Positions 17,571 through 26,547 of a stretch of DNA of 33,971 bases are shown in pieces. This DNA is from Candidatus Phocaeicola faecipullorum (lineage in GTDB: Bacteria > Bacteroidota > Bacteroidia > Bacteroidales > Bacteroidaceae): assembly GCA_018884025.1 (NCBI GenBank), contig JAHLFB010000070.1, positions 1 to 33,971 of the forward strand. The letters run 5' to 3'. Under the pieces are notes generated by a model. It saw only the letters and a list, made by a program, of their open reading frames with translations, did no database searches and was not told where the DNA came from. Position 1 is the first letter of the stretch; each line of letters starts with the position of its first letter. The position numbers and the translations under genes were made by a program.

Positions 17571-19165
17571 TAAACTACCAATGCTATAAACTGTATAAAC
17601 AATATCAGAAATACCATTGCTATAGGATAAACTGTTGCATAAGCCACTCCAGGTATATTACTGTCTGTCATAGAATCGGCAGCAGCAAGACCGGGGGTGC
17701 TGGTCATACCACCTGTTATTGTTCCAAGAAGGTCCAGCATACTTATCTTGAAAACCAGACGTCCCACAATTGCCGCTACCAACATAGGAACAATAGTTAT
17801 CAAGACACCGACACCAAAAAGCAGAAATCCGCTTTCTTGAAATGTAGAAACAAGATTCTTTCCTGCTGATGTACCGACTTCTGCAAGGAAAAGCAACAAC
17901 CCCAACTGACGCAAAAGCTGGTTTGCTGGACCCGACATTGACCAAAGTATAGGTCCTGTTTTACCTATGGCACTCAGGAAAAGAGCCATCATCAGGACTC
18001 CACCTGTCAATCCAGGAGAAAATGACATTCCGCTTCCAAAAGAAATATTAATCTTGCCGAACAACACTCCAAGAACTATACCCATTGCTATCGGGAAAAA
18101 GTCTGTGTCAGACAAACGCTTCTCGTCATTTCCCAATAGGCGACCTACGGCCTGTACACCGTCTTTCTCACCAACAACCATCAGTTTGTCGCCAAATTTC
18201 AACGCAAGTTCAGGAGAAGGAGAAAGGTCAATACCGCTTCTGCGGATACGGGTAACTGTACACCCGAAATTCTTCTGCAGGTTCAAATCTCCCAACTGCT
18301 TGTTTATCATATCCTTTTTAGTAAGCAACAAAGACTCTATCACCTGTGTATTTATAAGAGGCAACTCACCTTCTTCGCGTTCACCAAGCATTATAACCAG
18401 ATTGTTAAGTGACTCTTCGCTGCCTACTGCCTGAATTATATCTCCCTTATTTACAACTATAGACGCCGTAGGAATAACTATCTCATTTCCGACCTTAAGT
18501 CTTGAGACTACCGCACCTGTAATGGCACGTATATTAAGCTGTGCCAGTGTATGTCCACAAATAGCTTCATTTGTTACATGAAATATACAAGTCTTAAGCT
18601 CAGGGAACTGTCCGCGACGTTCCTTTTCAAGACGTTTAGCCTCCTCATCCAAATCAACACGCAGAAGTTTTGGCAATAGTTTTACAAACAAGATTACACC
18701 GATTACACCAAACGGATATGCAATACCATAAGCTATGGATGCAAGTGGCGATTGCGTACTGTCTATAGCCACCGCCAAACCGGGAGTACTGGTCAAAGCA
18801 CCTGCTATAAGTCCGACTACACTTGGTGTATCTATACCAAAAGCATACTTCAAACCTATTGCCGTAAGACAAGCAGAGGCAATAATCAATATCGTTATTA
18901 AAATCAGAGTCTTACCCTTCGTGCGGAAAGAGTCAAAAAATCCAGGACCGGCCTGAATTCCGATTGTAAAGATAAACAATACCAATCCAAAGTTACCTAA
19001 TTCCTTAGGAATAGACACTCCCCAATGGCCAAAAGCCAGGGCAATAAAGATCACGGCTGATACATCCAGAGATAATCCCTTTATCTTGATGCGTCCAAGC
19101 ATAAAGCCTAGGGCAACAATCAGGAATACAGAGAAATAAGACGATTGTAATAAGTCGTTAAGCAT
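17570..19165 (-). CDS. AspT/YidE-family membrane transporter with TrkA-C (RCK_C) domains
   Basis: This 531-aa inner-membrane protein belongs to the aspartate:alanine antiporter superfamily (YidE/YbjL relatives). Two homologous membrane halves each carry the family motif: ALTSTPGLAVAIDSTQSP near residue 130 and GGMTSTPGLAAADSMTDSN near residue 490. Between them are two TrkA-C type ligand-binding domains (about 195-275 and 285-365, containing RAITGAVVSRLKVGNEIV and DLSPSPELALKFGDKLMVVG). Substrate is unknown; amino-acid or dicarboxylate exchange is only a family-level guess. A well-formed promoter lies directly upstream. Confidence 0.88.
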   Translation of the reverse strand: MLNDLLQSSYFSVFLIVALGFMLGRIKIKGLSLDVSAVIFIALAFGHWGVSIPKELGNFGLVLFIFTIGIQAGPGFFDSFRTKGKTLILITILIIASACLTAIGLKYAFGIDTPSVVGLIAGALTSTPGLAVAIDSTQSPLASIAYGIAYPFGVIGVILFVKLLPKLLRVDLDEEAKRLEKERRGQFPELKTCIFHVTNEAICGHTLAQLNIRAITGAVVSRLKVGNEIVIPTASIVVNKGDIIQAVGSEESLNNLVIMLGEREEGELPLINTQVIESLLLTKKDMINKQLGDLNLQKNFGCTVTRIRRSGIDLSPSPELALKFGDKLMVVGEKDGVQAVGRLLGNDEKRLSDTDFFPIAMGIVLGVLFGKINISFGSGMSFSPGLTGGVLMMALFLSAIGKTGPILWSMSGPANQLLRQLGLLLFLAEVGTSAGKNLVSTFQESGFLLFGVGVLITIVPMLVAAIVGRLVFKISMLDLLGTITGGMTSTPGLAAADSMTDSNIPGVAYATVYPIAMVFLILFIQFIALVV

Positions 19166-19193
19166 AAAAATTAAATTGTGGTTATTAAGTCCA

Positions 19194-19225
19194 CAAATTT
19201 AATGAATAAAGCTATATATTACAAA
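19194..19225 (-). promoter_or_regulatory. Complete Bacteroidetes-type promoter of the AspT-type gene
   Basis: On the minus strand, TTTG (complement of 19222-19225) is followed after exactly 20 bases by TAAATTTG (complement of 19194-19201), matching the TTTG-N19-21-TAnnTTTG consensus. The gene starts 28 bases downstream of the -7 box. The -7 box lies in one arm of an imperfect inverted repeat (TTAAATTGTGG / CCACAAATTTAA, 19171-19202), which could be an operator. Confidence 0.7.
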
Positions 19226-21112
19226 CTAAACAAGACTTTCTACGTATTCATAAAGTTTCTTATAAAAAGAATGTTTCGTCAGTGTTGCCACATCACCAAG
19301 AATTATAAGTTTCATTCTGGCACGTGTTATTGCCACATTCATTCGCCTAAGGTCGTTCAAGAAACCTATCTGTCCTTCTTCATTTGCCCTTACAAGACTT
19401 ATCAATATAACATCACGTTCCTGTCCCTGGAAACCATCAACGGTATTGACTGTTATAAATTGCCTGTATGGCTTGAACCATGCATCCTTACGTATCAACT
19501 GCCTGAGATACTGTACCTGAGCCTTATAAGGAGATATAACACCTATGTCAATACGCTCGTCGAGGAAACGTTCACGCCCTATTTTGTCTATATACTCTTT
19601 CAGTTTGCCTATAGAAAGTTCTGCCTCCTGCTTATTTATTCTCCCGTAATTTTCTCCTATAAACTCCTCGTTACAGTCCATTCCCTCGGTATTTATCCAT
19701 TCAATAGGAGTATCAAAATCAAGGATACTACGATATTTTACCTCTGGAGCCGATTGCAGCATTCCACCATAGAACCACTCTGAAGAAAAACGCATTATTT
19801 CATTATTCATCCTGTACTGCACTTTCAAAAGTGATACGGCCTGAGGCTTGTTTGCTACAATACACTGCATAAGAGTATGGCCTAATCTACCCCGCAAGGC
19901 AACAGGACTTTTCACTGTCGGTGGAAGCTGACAATGGTCGCCTGCCAATATTACACGATCAGCCTTGGCTATAGGAATCCAGCAGGCGGCCTCCAATGCC
20001 TGAGCAGCCTCATCAATAAACAATGTACCAAACCTATGCCCCATAAGTACACGGTTAGCACTGCTTACCAACGTACATGAAATGACCCTTGCCTCGGCAA
20101 ACAATGATTCGTTAATTCTTATTTCCAACTCTGTGGCACGGTCTTTCAGAGAATTAATCTTCAACCTGATACTTTCCCTGTCAGCACCTTTACGATTGGC
20201 AGAATACAACTCCCGGATAGCTTTTCTAATACTCCATAGCTGGGAATAATCAGGATGCGACTCAAACCTCCTTTCATATGTAAAGGATAACATTTTATCA
20301 TTCACACGTGTAGGATTTCCTATACGTAATACGCTTACGCCACGATCTATAAGTTTTTCACTTATCCAATCGACAGCCATATTACTCTGGGCACATACCA
20401 TCACCTGATTCTCTCTGTGCAATGTCTCATAAATGGCTTCTACCAGAGTAGTTGTCTTTCCAGTTCCCGGAGGACCGTGTACTATAGCAACATCTTTAGC
20501 ATGAAGGACCTTGTTTACAGCTTCCTCCTGTGTACGGTTAAGCCATGGGAAACGGATAGGATTAAAAGAAAACTCCGACACAGGCTGTTGACCATGAAAT
20601 ATATCCCTTAATTCGGCCAGACGACTGTTCTTTGCTCCTATCACACGATTTAAAGCCTCAAACATTAACTTATATGACGTCTCATCAAAATACAACTGTA
20701 CCCCAAGAACATCATATCTCTGTAAGGCAATCATGGCATCAGGTCCAGGCAATATCACAACCATACGGTCTTCGTCAACATAATTAACAGTAGCCACAAA
20801 ATTGAGATACGACAAACGCCCTGACACGTCCTGAGTAAAAAAGCACACCGGACGACCATACTCAAAAAGATGTTCTATCTCTTTATCTTCCTGACGGAAA
20901 ATCTCTACAACAAACTGATTGAGCGCATTGTAATAACTTCTACCTACAGAAACAGGATACCAGCACATTCCCCGTTTTACCTTACGGCCTATACCCATCA
21001 CTTCCGTCTGCTGGCGAAACTGTTCTTTTTCATACTCATACTCTGCTTTCAGTAATTCATAATGATGCTGCAGATAAAGTATCGGTGATACTATATTGGA
21101 TTTTTCTTTCAT
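19226..21112 (-). CDS. Superfamily I helicase, Upf1/Dna2-like (IGHMBP2 type)
   Basis: This 628-aa ATP-dependent DNA/RNA helicase has an N-terminal beta-barrel region with a coiled start (residues 1-160), then the SF1B core. Walker A is VHGPPGTGKT (Lys219). Motif II with Q-loop is FIDEAAQALEAACW followed by ILAGDHCQLPPTV. Motif IV/V marks are VQYRMNNEIMRFSS and VNTVDGFQGQERDVILISLV, and motif VI is RRMNVAITRARMKLIILGD. Bacteroidetes chromosomes commonly carry one such gene; the substrate is not established. It starts 12 bases after the DMT permease stop, so they form a two-gene unit. Confidence 0.93.
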   Translation of the reverse strand: MKEKSNIVSPILYLQHHYELLKAEYEYEKEQFRQQTEVMGIGRKVKRGMCWYPVSVGRSYYNALNQFVVEIFRQEDKEIEHLFEYGRPVCFFTQDVSGRLSYLNFVATVNYVDEDRMVVILPGPDAMIALQRYDVLGVQLYFDETSYKLMFEALNRVIGAKNSRLAELRDIFHGQQPVSEFSFNPIRFPWLNRTQEEAVNKVLHAKDVAIVHGPPGTGKTTTLVEAIYETLHRENQVMVCAQSNMAVDWISEKLIDRGVSVLRIGNPTRVNDKMLSFTYERRFESHPDYSQLWSIRKAIRELYSANRKGADRESIRLKINSLKDRATELEIRINESLFAEARVISCTLVSSANRVLMGHRFGTLFIDEAAQALEAACWIPIAKADRVILAGDHCQLPPTVKSPVALRGRLGHTLMQCIVANKPQAVSLLKVQYRMNNEIMRFSSEWFYGGMLQSAPEVKYRSILDFDTPIEWINTEGMDCNEEFIGENYGRINKQEAELSIGKLKEYIDKIGRERFLDERIDIGVISPYKAQVQYLRQLIRKDAWFKPYRQFITVNTVDGFQGQERDVILISLVRANEEGQIGFLNDLRRMNVAITRARMKLIILGDVATLTKHSFYKKLYEYVESLV

Positions 21113-21124
21113 TACCTGATTATA

Positions 21125-22045
21125 TTATTTTGATGCAGCCTCCTCCTTTAACATCTCAGCTCGCGATTTACTTTGCGTTACAAGATATACACCTACGAAT
21201 ATAGATATTGCCGCAATTGCCTTTACCCATCCGAATGTTGACATACCCATCAAAATAGCAACACTTGAGCCTACTACAGGTTGCATATAGTTATACATAC
21301 TTACTACTGTAGGACGAAGTGTTTTTTGTCCGACAAGCATAAGTATGTAGGCAAAATAAGTACCAAAAAGTATCACATATCCTACCTGCATCCATACTTC
21401 AACCGGAAATGAAGATAAGTGCATTTCAGAGAAATCCCTATAAGAGAAAGGAATGAAACATATCGCAGCATAGCTGAACATCCACTTCATCAGTGTAAAT
21501 ACACTGTATCTGGAAATAAGTTTCTTAAATATTGTAAGATAACATGCGAAACTAATCTGTGCCGTTACACACAGTACATCACCAATGATACTTCCTTCTT
21601 TTTCACTTGCGCCCGCATTACTAAGAATAAGCGCCAGTGCTCCCACAGATCCCATCAATATACCACCAACCTTCAACGGTGTGACAGGTTCTTTGAGAAA
21701 CAATGCAGCCAATATCATGGTAACGATAGGCATTGTAGTAGTCATTATAGAAGCGTCAACAGGCGAAGTCAGCGAAAGTCCGAAAGTATAACAGCCCTGA
21801 TTGCAAACTATACCTAACATTGACGCAAAAAACAAAAGCATCAAATCACGTGGAGGAACATCCTCCTTCTTTACAAACAACGATGTTATCCAGAAACAAA
21901 CCGCACCGCCTATCATACGCATATTGGCAAGCGCGAGCCCCGAAATACCAGCTTCCATAGCAGCTTTGCCTACCGGTGCCATAAGCCCCCACATACTGGC
22001 AGCAAACAGCAGTGCCAGATGAGCCTTAAAATTAGAACTCTTCAT
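21125..22045 (-). CDS. DMT-family permease with two EamA domains
   Basis: This drug/metabolite transporter has 306 aa and about ten membrane helices in two EamA repeats: residues 8-145 (LALLFAASMWGLMAPVGKAAM, FLKEPVTPLKVGGILMG) and 157-295 (GDVLCVTAQISFACYLTIF, MYNYMQPVVGSSVAILMG). Family members export amino acids or small metabolites. Nothing here fixes the substrate. The charged tail SKSRAEMLKEEAASK is cytoplasmic. It is the first gene of the unit with the helicase. Confidence 0.9.
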   Translation of the reverse strand: MKSSNFKAHLALLFAASMWGLMAPVGKAAMEAGISGLALANMRMIGGAVCFWITSLFVKKEDVPPRDLMLLFFASMLGIVCNQGCYTFGLSLTSPVDASIMTTTMPIVTMILAALFLKEPVTPLKVGGILMGSVGALALILSNAGASEKEGSIIGDVLCVTAQISFACYLTIFKKLISRYSVFTLMKWMFSYAAICFIPFSYRDFSEMHLSSFPVEVWMQVGYVILFGTYFAYILMLVGQKTLRPTVVSMYNYMQPVVGSSVAILMGMSTFGWVKAIAAISIFVGVYLVTQSKSRAEMLKEEAASK

Positions 22046-22075
22046 ATCTTTATACCCTTAAGTTTATTTTTCATG

Positions 22076-22083
22076 CAAAGTTA
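22076..22083 (-). promoter_or_regulatory. -7 box of the DMT permease/helicase unit
   Basis: The minus strand reads TAACTTTG, 31 bases before the permease ATG. It is the same octamer as the pdxJ box. No clear -33 is seen. Confidence 0.5.
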
Positions 22084-22113
22084 CAAGTTATTTGAAAAAT
22101 TGGAGAAGTATGA

Positions 22114-22144
22114 TTGATTTATTCGGAGAGAATGATTAAATTTG
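22114..22144 (+). promoter_or_regulatory. Promoter of the ATPase/DUF4435 cassette
   Basis: TTG (22114-22116), 20 bases, then TAAATTTG (22137-22144): a good match to the -33/-7 consensus. The predicted transcript starts near 22151, about 22 bases before the ATPase ATG. The cassette thus has its own promoter. Confidence 0.6.
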
Positions 22145-22172
22145 TTGGAAAAGAACGATAAAATAAACCGAA

Positions 22173-22997
22173 ATGAAAAAGCAAGCCGAGTTCATAAAAC
22201 GCATCGTCATAAAAGGCCTTTGGGGCAGAAAAGACATTGCATGGGATTTAAGAAAAGACGTAAACATCCTCAGCGGGGTGAACGGTATAGGAAAAAGTTC
22301 CATTCTGAACAGTTCTGTAAGAAGATTGAATGAAAGCAACGAGATGGAGCTAAAAAACGGCATAAAAGATATTGTAACATTCACATTCAGTCCTGAAGAC
22401 GCCGACTATATTCCTTTTGACGTAATCAGAAGTTTCGACAGACCGCTCATTGACTTTGGACTACTAAAGAAAATCGGAGATCAGGATGTACGTACTGAAT
22501 TAGACTGGCAATTATACCAACTGCAAAGACGTTATCTGGACTATCAGGTAAATATAGGAAACAGAATTATAGAATTACTCACCAGCGGTGACCCTGAAAA
22601 ACAGATAATGGCGGCAGAAATATCCAAGCCTAAAAAGAAATTCCAGGATCTTATAGACGAACTGTTTGCTGAAACCGGTAAAAAAATAAACCGAAAGAGT
22701 AACGAGATACTATTTGAACAAGACGGCGACATACTTACACCATACAAACTTTCATCAGGAGAAAAACAGATGCTGGTAATTCTCCTTACAGTGCTGGTAC
22801 AAGACAATGCACACTGCGCACTGTTTATGGATGAACCGGAGATTTCACTGCACATCGAATGGCAGCAACGACTTATAACACTTATCAGAAGTCTCAATCC
22901 TAATGTACAGATAATCCTGACAACACATTCACCGGCACTCATTATGAACGGATGGGTTGACGCTGTAACAGAAGTAAGCGACATTACTACTAATTAG
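22173..22997 (+). CDS. ABC-type AAA ATPase, partner of the DUF4435 protein (AriA/OLD-like)
   Basis: This compact 274-aa soluble ATPase has all ABC-class motifs: Walker A SGVNGIGKSS (Lys41), signature LSSGEKQ (193-199), Walker B LFMDEPEISLH (Glu223) and the switch histidine His252 in LTTHSPA. The middle (about 75-180) is helical and charged and could be a short coiled-coil arm. A TOPRIM domain as in single-chain OLD nucleases is absent; the neighbouring DUF4435 protein supplies a likely equivalent. The pairing resembles PARIS AriA-AriB, but as I recall AriA is clearly larger, so this may be a reduced or different system. It has its own promoter. Its TAG stop is the first triplet of an octamer repeat block. 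Confidence 0.85.
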   Translation: MKKQAEFIKRIVIKGLWGRKDIAWDLRKDVNILSGVNGIGKSSILNSSVRRLNESNEMELKNGIKDIVTFTFSPEDADYIPFDVIRSFDRPLIDFGLLKKIGDQDVRTELDWQLYQLQRRYLDYQVNIGNRIIELLTSGDPEKQIMAAEISKPKKKFQDLIDELFAETGKKINRKSNEILFEQDGDILTPYKLSSGEKQMLVILLTVLVQDNAHCALFMDEPEISLHIEWQQRLITLIRSLNPNVQIILTTHSPALIMNGWVDAVTEVSDITTN

Positions 22998-23085
22998 TTT
23001 TTAAGTTCTTAAGTTTTTCAGTTAGTTGATAACAGTTCAACAACTAATAACTAAAAACTCAAAAACTCATAAACTTAAAATACAT
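22995..23085. repeat. Inverted octamer repeat spacer inside the ATPase/DUF4435 cassette
   Basis: Left half: TAGTTTTT, AAGTTCTT, AAGTTTTT, CAGTTAGTTG. Right half: CAACAACTAATAACTA, AAAACTCA, AAAACTCA, TAAACTTA. The halves are mutually complementary and could form one long imperfect hairpin between the two coding regions. The right half is the A-rich leader of the DUF4435 gene and ends 8 bases before its ATG. The first three bases are the stop codon of the ATPase gene. Confidence 0.85.
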
Positions 23086-24081
23086 ATGGGAAAACGACTT
23101 ACGGAAAACCTTTCATCATTATATATAGGCGCAGCCAACAATCTTAAGCCCAAACGCGCGAGAAGAAAAATCGTGGCTTATGTAGAAAGTTATGATGACA
23201 TATCATTCTGGCGGGCACTTCTGTCAGAATATGAAAACGAGAAGGTATATTTCGAAGTCATGCTACCATCACAAAGTTCACTGGCAAAAGGTAAGAAAAC
23301 CGTACTTATGAACCAACTGGGCAAGCAACTTGGTGAAAACATGATAGCATGCGTTGATAGTGACTATGACTATCTTTTGCAAGGACGTACAAACACTTCT
23401 CGCTACATGATTGAATGTCCTTATGTACTACAGACGTACGCCTACGCCATCGAAAACTACCATTGCTATGCTGAAGGTCTGCACGATGTATGCGTGACAG
23501 CGACATTAAATGATCATAAGCTGATTGATTTTCCGGCTTTCATGAAAACATATTCAGAAATAGCATGGCCACTTTTCGTATGGTCTGTATGGTTCTACAG
23601 AAAACATATCCTCTCCGAATTCTCACTTCTTGACTTCTGTTCATACGTCAAACTAGATCAGGTAAGCACACGATACCCTGAACGTAGTCTGGAACATATG
23701 GCCAAAAAGGTGGAAAAGAAACTACGTGACCTGGAGCGAAGACATCCTGAAGCCAGACAGGAGATTGACAATTTGAAAAAAGAACTCCCGACACTTGGTG
23801 TCACATCCGACAGCACATACATGTTCATCCAGGGACATCATATCATGGACAATGTAGTGTTACGTCTTCTCGTACCGGTATGTACCGTTCTGCGACGTGA
23901 AAGAGAACAGCAAATACACGATTTGGCACTTCACAGCATGCAATTGCACAATGAACTTACCAATTACCAGCGTTCACAGATTGGCGTGGAAGTGGTGATA
24001 CACAAAAATGTAAACTACAAGAACTCACCATTATATGCAAGAATCAGGGCCGATGTTGAAAAGTTGCTGAAAAGAATTTAA
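23086..24081 (+). CDS. DUF4435 (TOPRIM-like) protein, AriB-like effector candidate
   Basis: This 331-aa cytoplasmic protein of the DUF4435 family has a fold related to TOPRIM nucleases. Acidic residues expected for metal binding are present: Glu34 in IVAYVESYDDISFWR, Asp91/Asp93/Asp95 in ACVDSDYDYLL, and Glu123 in the family motif YAIENYHCY. The C-terminal half (about 195-325) is helical with charged segments (KKVEKKLRDLERRHPEARQE). In PARIS systems the DUF4435 subunit AriB is the toxic effector released by an ATPase; that role is inference here. ATG 23086 is chosen because an in-frame start at 23026 would translate the repeat spacer. A 9+9 bp inverted repeat follows the stop. Confidence 0.85.
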   Translation: MGKRLTENLSSLYIGAANNLKPKRARRKIVAYVESYDDISFWRALLSEYENEKVYFEVMLPSQSSLAKGKKTVLMNQLGKQLGENMIACVDSDYDYLLQGRTNTSRYMIECPYVLQTYAYAIENYHCYAEGLHDVCVTATLNDHKLIDFPAFMKTYSEIAWPLFVWSVWFYRKHILSEFSLLDFCSYVKLDQVSTRYPERSLEHMAKKVEKKLRDLERRHPEARQEIDNLKKELPTLGVTSDSTYMFIQGHHIMDNVVLRLLVPVCTVLRREREQQIHDLALHSMQLHNELTNYQRSQIGVEVVIHKNVNYKNSPLYARIRADVEKLLKRI

Positions 24082-24089
24082 GAAATCAG

Positions 24090-24154
24090 TCAGTGAACCG
24101 CTACTGAACACAATTTCAATTCAAAACAATATCCGTTCAGTAGATGTTCACTGA
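24090..24154. terminator. Bipartite inverted repeat after the DUF4435 gene
   Basis: TCAGTGAAC-CG-CTACTGAAC (24090-24109) is complementary to GTTCAGTAG-AT-GTTCACTGA (24135-24154) except for the central CG/AT, around a 25-base loop. It sits between convergent genes. No T run follows, so a terminator role is uncertain, and it may instead be a protein site or the end of an acquired segment. Confidence 0.5.
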
Positions 24155-24190
24155 ATGTTATCCGACATGTGTCTATTGGCTGATAATGTT

Positions 24191-25091
24191 TCATTTATAT
24201 ATATTCCACATTTCGCCTATCATTTTTCTTATCTCATCACGAAAAGACTCCGGATAGACAACTTCCATATCATTGCCTCTTGATATTATTTCCTGCTTGA
24301 GGTCTAATGTAGGACGCATCTCATACTCAAAAACAGAATATCCATCGGCTGTTTCTATTTCTTTTTGAGAATGGTGTAAAGGAAGCGCACGGACATACAT
24401 CACATGCATTCCGAAGACCTTTATCCTTATAATTTCAGTCTGTTTATTGTCGGTGATTATACCAAATGAATCATTGAAATATTCAGCTCCGTCAAAATCT
24501 GCCGGAATAGAAAATTTTGTACCCGTAGTATGCAATTCCCTTATCCTGTCCAAAGAAAATGTTCTCATAGCATCCCTTTCTCTGCAATACCCTATAACAT
24601 ACCATCTTTGTTTGAACACTTTCACGCAATACGGTTGCAAGGTATAAATTTTAGCCTCATCATACCAATAGCTTTTATGGAGCAGTTCTATTTCCAGATT
24701 GTCCCTCATGGCCTCAATTATAGGTGTAAGAAACTGACGACCTGATGGAATATCCTCAAAAAGGATTCTCCGTTTAAGGTGATGACTTTCGTTTATCAGA
24801 TTATTAACCGCAAACGTATTCAGAAGCCAGCTCCTTATTCCTCCTTTTTTCTATATCTTCTACATTCTCAATGTAATAGTAATATCCCCCCTTACGATTA
24901 CAGTTGATGTTTATGTCGAAAATCTGTTCTATTGCCGCACGCCAGTTATGGAAAGTCCTCAAAGGAATATCCATACCGTCACTAAGTTTAGAACGCAACC
25001 ACCGTTCGTTGATTTCCTCAAAAGTGATTTTCCCCGAACGGTAGATTATGTCCACAAGCCAGATATACTTGTCGAATAGGTCTTTGGTCAT
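24191..25091 (-). pseudogene. WYL-domain transcriptional regulator, frameshifted
   Basis: The N-terminal helix-turn-helix half (25091 down to about 24851, MTKDLFDKYIWLVDIIYRSG) and the WYL half (to 24191, TLQPYCVKVFKQRWYVIGYC) are in different frames. The break is at six A on the coding strand (24845-24850). With five A the frame reads IEKGGIRSWLLNTF, which is the normal continuation in Bacteroidetes WYL proteins, and runs unbroken into ILFEDIPSGRQFLTPIIEAM and the WYL domain. As written, the N-terminal part stops after 95 codons. WYL regulators sense ligands, often nucleotides or nucleic acid. Its place 46 bases after rtcB suggests it controlled that gene. A sequencing error or phase-variable slippage is possible. 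Confidence 0.88.
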
Positions 25092-25116
25092 ATTTGTGAG
25101 ATTTGAAAGATTGGAA

Positions 25117-25124
25117 CAAATATA
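25117..25124 (-). promoter_or_regulatory. Possible -7 box for the WYL gene
   Basis: The minus strand reads TATATTTG, 25 bases before the regulator ATG and just after the rtcB stop. A -33 is not seen. Confidence 0.35.
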
Positions 25125-25136
25125 TGCAATTAAATT

Positions 25137-26402
25137 CTATTCTGCTGCCTTAAAATTAAAAACAGGTTTTATGATATTTATAATTTCTACAGTATCCTCA
25201 ATATTGGTAATAATTTCATTTTTAGGCTTATATACCATAGGAGATTCGTCTTTCGTTTCCTCAGATACAGTTTCGCTGTAAATACCTGTCATAGAACTGA
25301 CAAAATCATCCAGCGATATATCATTAAAAGCCTGTTTGCGACTCATGATTCTACCGGATCCGTGAGACGCGGAGAAATTCCAGTCCTCATTTCCTTTGCC
25401 GATACAAATCAACGAACCATCCCTCATATTCAAAGGTATAATACATTTTTCACTACTACGTGCGGATATAGCCCCTTTACGTATTATATTATCATCTCCA
25501 ATATAATTATGTATGCTTTCAAAGTATCCTTGTTTTTCTATCGCTGCGGTATATCCATTACAGACAAGGTAATCATACAGTATTCCTGTTATCACCTCCC
25601 TGTTAAGCTGTGCCCATCTTTGACAAATGCGCATATCGTGCAAATATTCATCCCTGAATTCATCTTCAAGATAACACAAGTCATCAGGTATTGAAGACTT
25701 TTTCATTCTGAACGAGCTATGAAGTTTTGTTACAACGTCCCTTAATTCAGACTTCCTCCCTGCCGATTTATATTCTTCTATAATCCTGTTCTTTTCCCTT
25801 ACCAACTCATCCCATCCGGAGCGACACTTTACGGCAAGTTTCTGATAAATCATAGCAACCTGCTTACCCAAGTTTCTGCTCCCTGTGTGTACTACAAGAT
25901 AGTATATTCCATTTTCATCCTTGTCTATTTCGATAAAATGGTTACCTCCACCTAAAGAACCTATAGACTTATATAATCTCGGAACTTCTTTCAACTCACG
26001 ATAACAACGCAATTCCGTGACAAGCTGTTTTGCCTCAACATATTTCTCCATATATGCCTGTGGCAATGGATTATAATAACCATTCCTGTAATCCCTGCCG
26101 TACGGTATATTCTTAATGATATATTCATTAAAACTATGGTAATCGATATCCTTCAAACATATAAATGGCTGTACAGTGATACCGCATCCTATATCCACAC
26201 CCACAATATTGGGGATAACTTTATTTCCCAGATTTCAGGTAAATCCTATCACGCATCCCGCACCGGCATGCACATCAGGCATTATCCTTATCTTACAGTC
26301 TTTAAAGGCATCAACAGAGATAAGTCTTTTTATTTGTTCCATCGCTGCATCTTCAATATTGTCTGTAAAGATTTTTACATTATGATTGTCTATTGTCTTC
26401 AT
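25137..26402 (-). pseudogene. rtcB: RNA ligase RtcB with in-frame TGA at codon 56
   Basis: RtcB joins 2',3'-cyclic-phosphate or 3'-phosphate RNA ends to 5'-OH ends using GTP and Mn2+, repairing or splicing RNA. From ATG 26402 the frame reads MKTIDNHNVKIF... RIMPDVHAGAGCVIGFT, then TGA (26237-26235), then NLGNKVIPNIVGVDIGCG in the same frame to a normal end. There is no frameshift, only one nonsense codon where a residue such as Gly is usual. Downstream residues look intact: metal ligands in GVDIGCG, GGGNHFIEI, VVHTGSRNLG, and the guanylated His in SASHGSGRIMSR. A GTG at 26204 could restart translation but would lose the DVHAG metal motif. A recent mutation, a sequence error or readthrough are the options. 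Confidence 0.88.
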
Positions 26403-26457
26403 AAACGATATGTTTTATATTTCATGACTATAAATTAGCTTTTCTGTATATCATTTG

Positions 26458-26487
26458 CAAAGAAACATCAATGATATGCCAAATCAT
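26458..26487 (-). promoter_or_regulatory. rtcB upstream region with shared 17-bp element
   Basis: ATGATATGCCAAATCAT (26471-26487) lies 5 bases upstream, in the minus direction, of a -7-like box TTTCTTTG (complement of 26458-26465). Element, 5-base gap and box are repeated at 28132-28161. ATGAT/ATCAT arms make it partly palindromic. It covers where -33 would be, as an operator or activator site would. The rest of 26403-26547 shows no gene. Confidence 0.5.
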
Positions 26488-26547
26488 AGCACAAGCAGGA
26501 TGAAAAACTATTCTTTATCCAATAGGAAGTCTAACACTAAGTATAAC

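Noticed and set aside
23026-23085. Upstream start for the DUF4435 gene (20 extra residues)
   Set aside because: The extra codons are translated octamer repeat, while the ATG at 23086 opens the conserved part after the A-rich leader.
26235-26237. Selenocysteine or reassigned TGA in rtcB
   Set aside because: TGA ends other genes here normally (GH43 at 3424, DJ-1 at 11998), and this position is not a known Sec site in RtcB.
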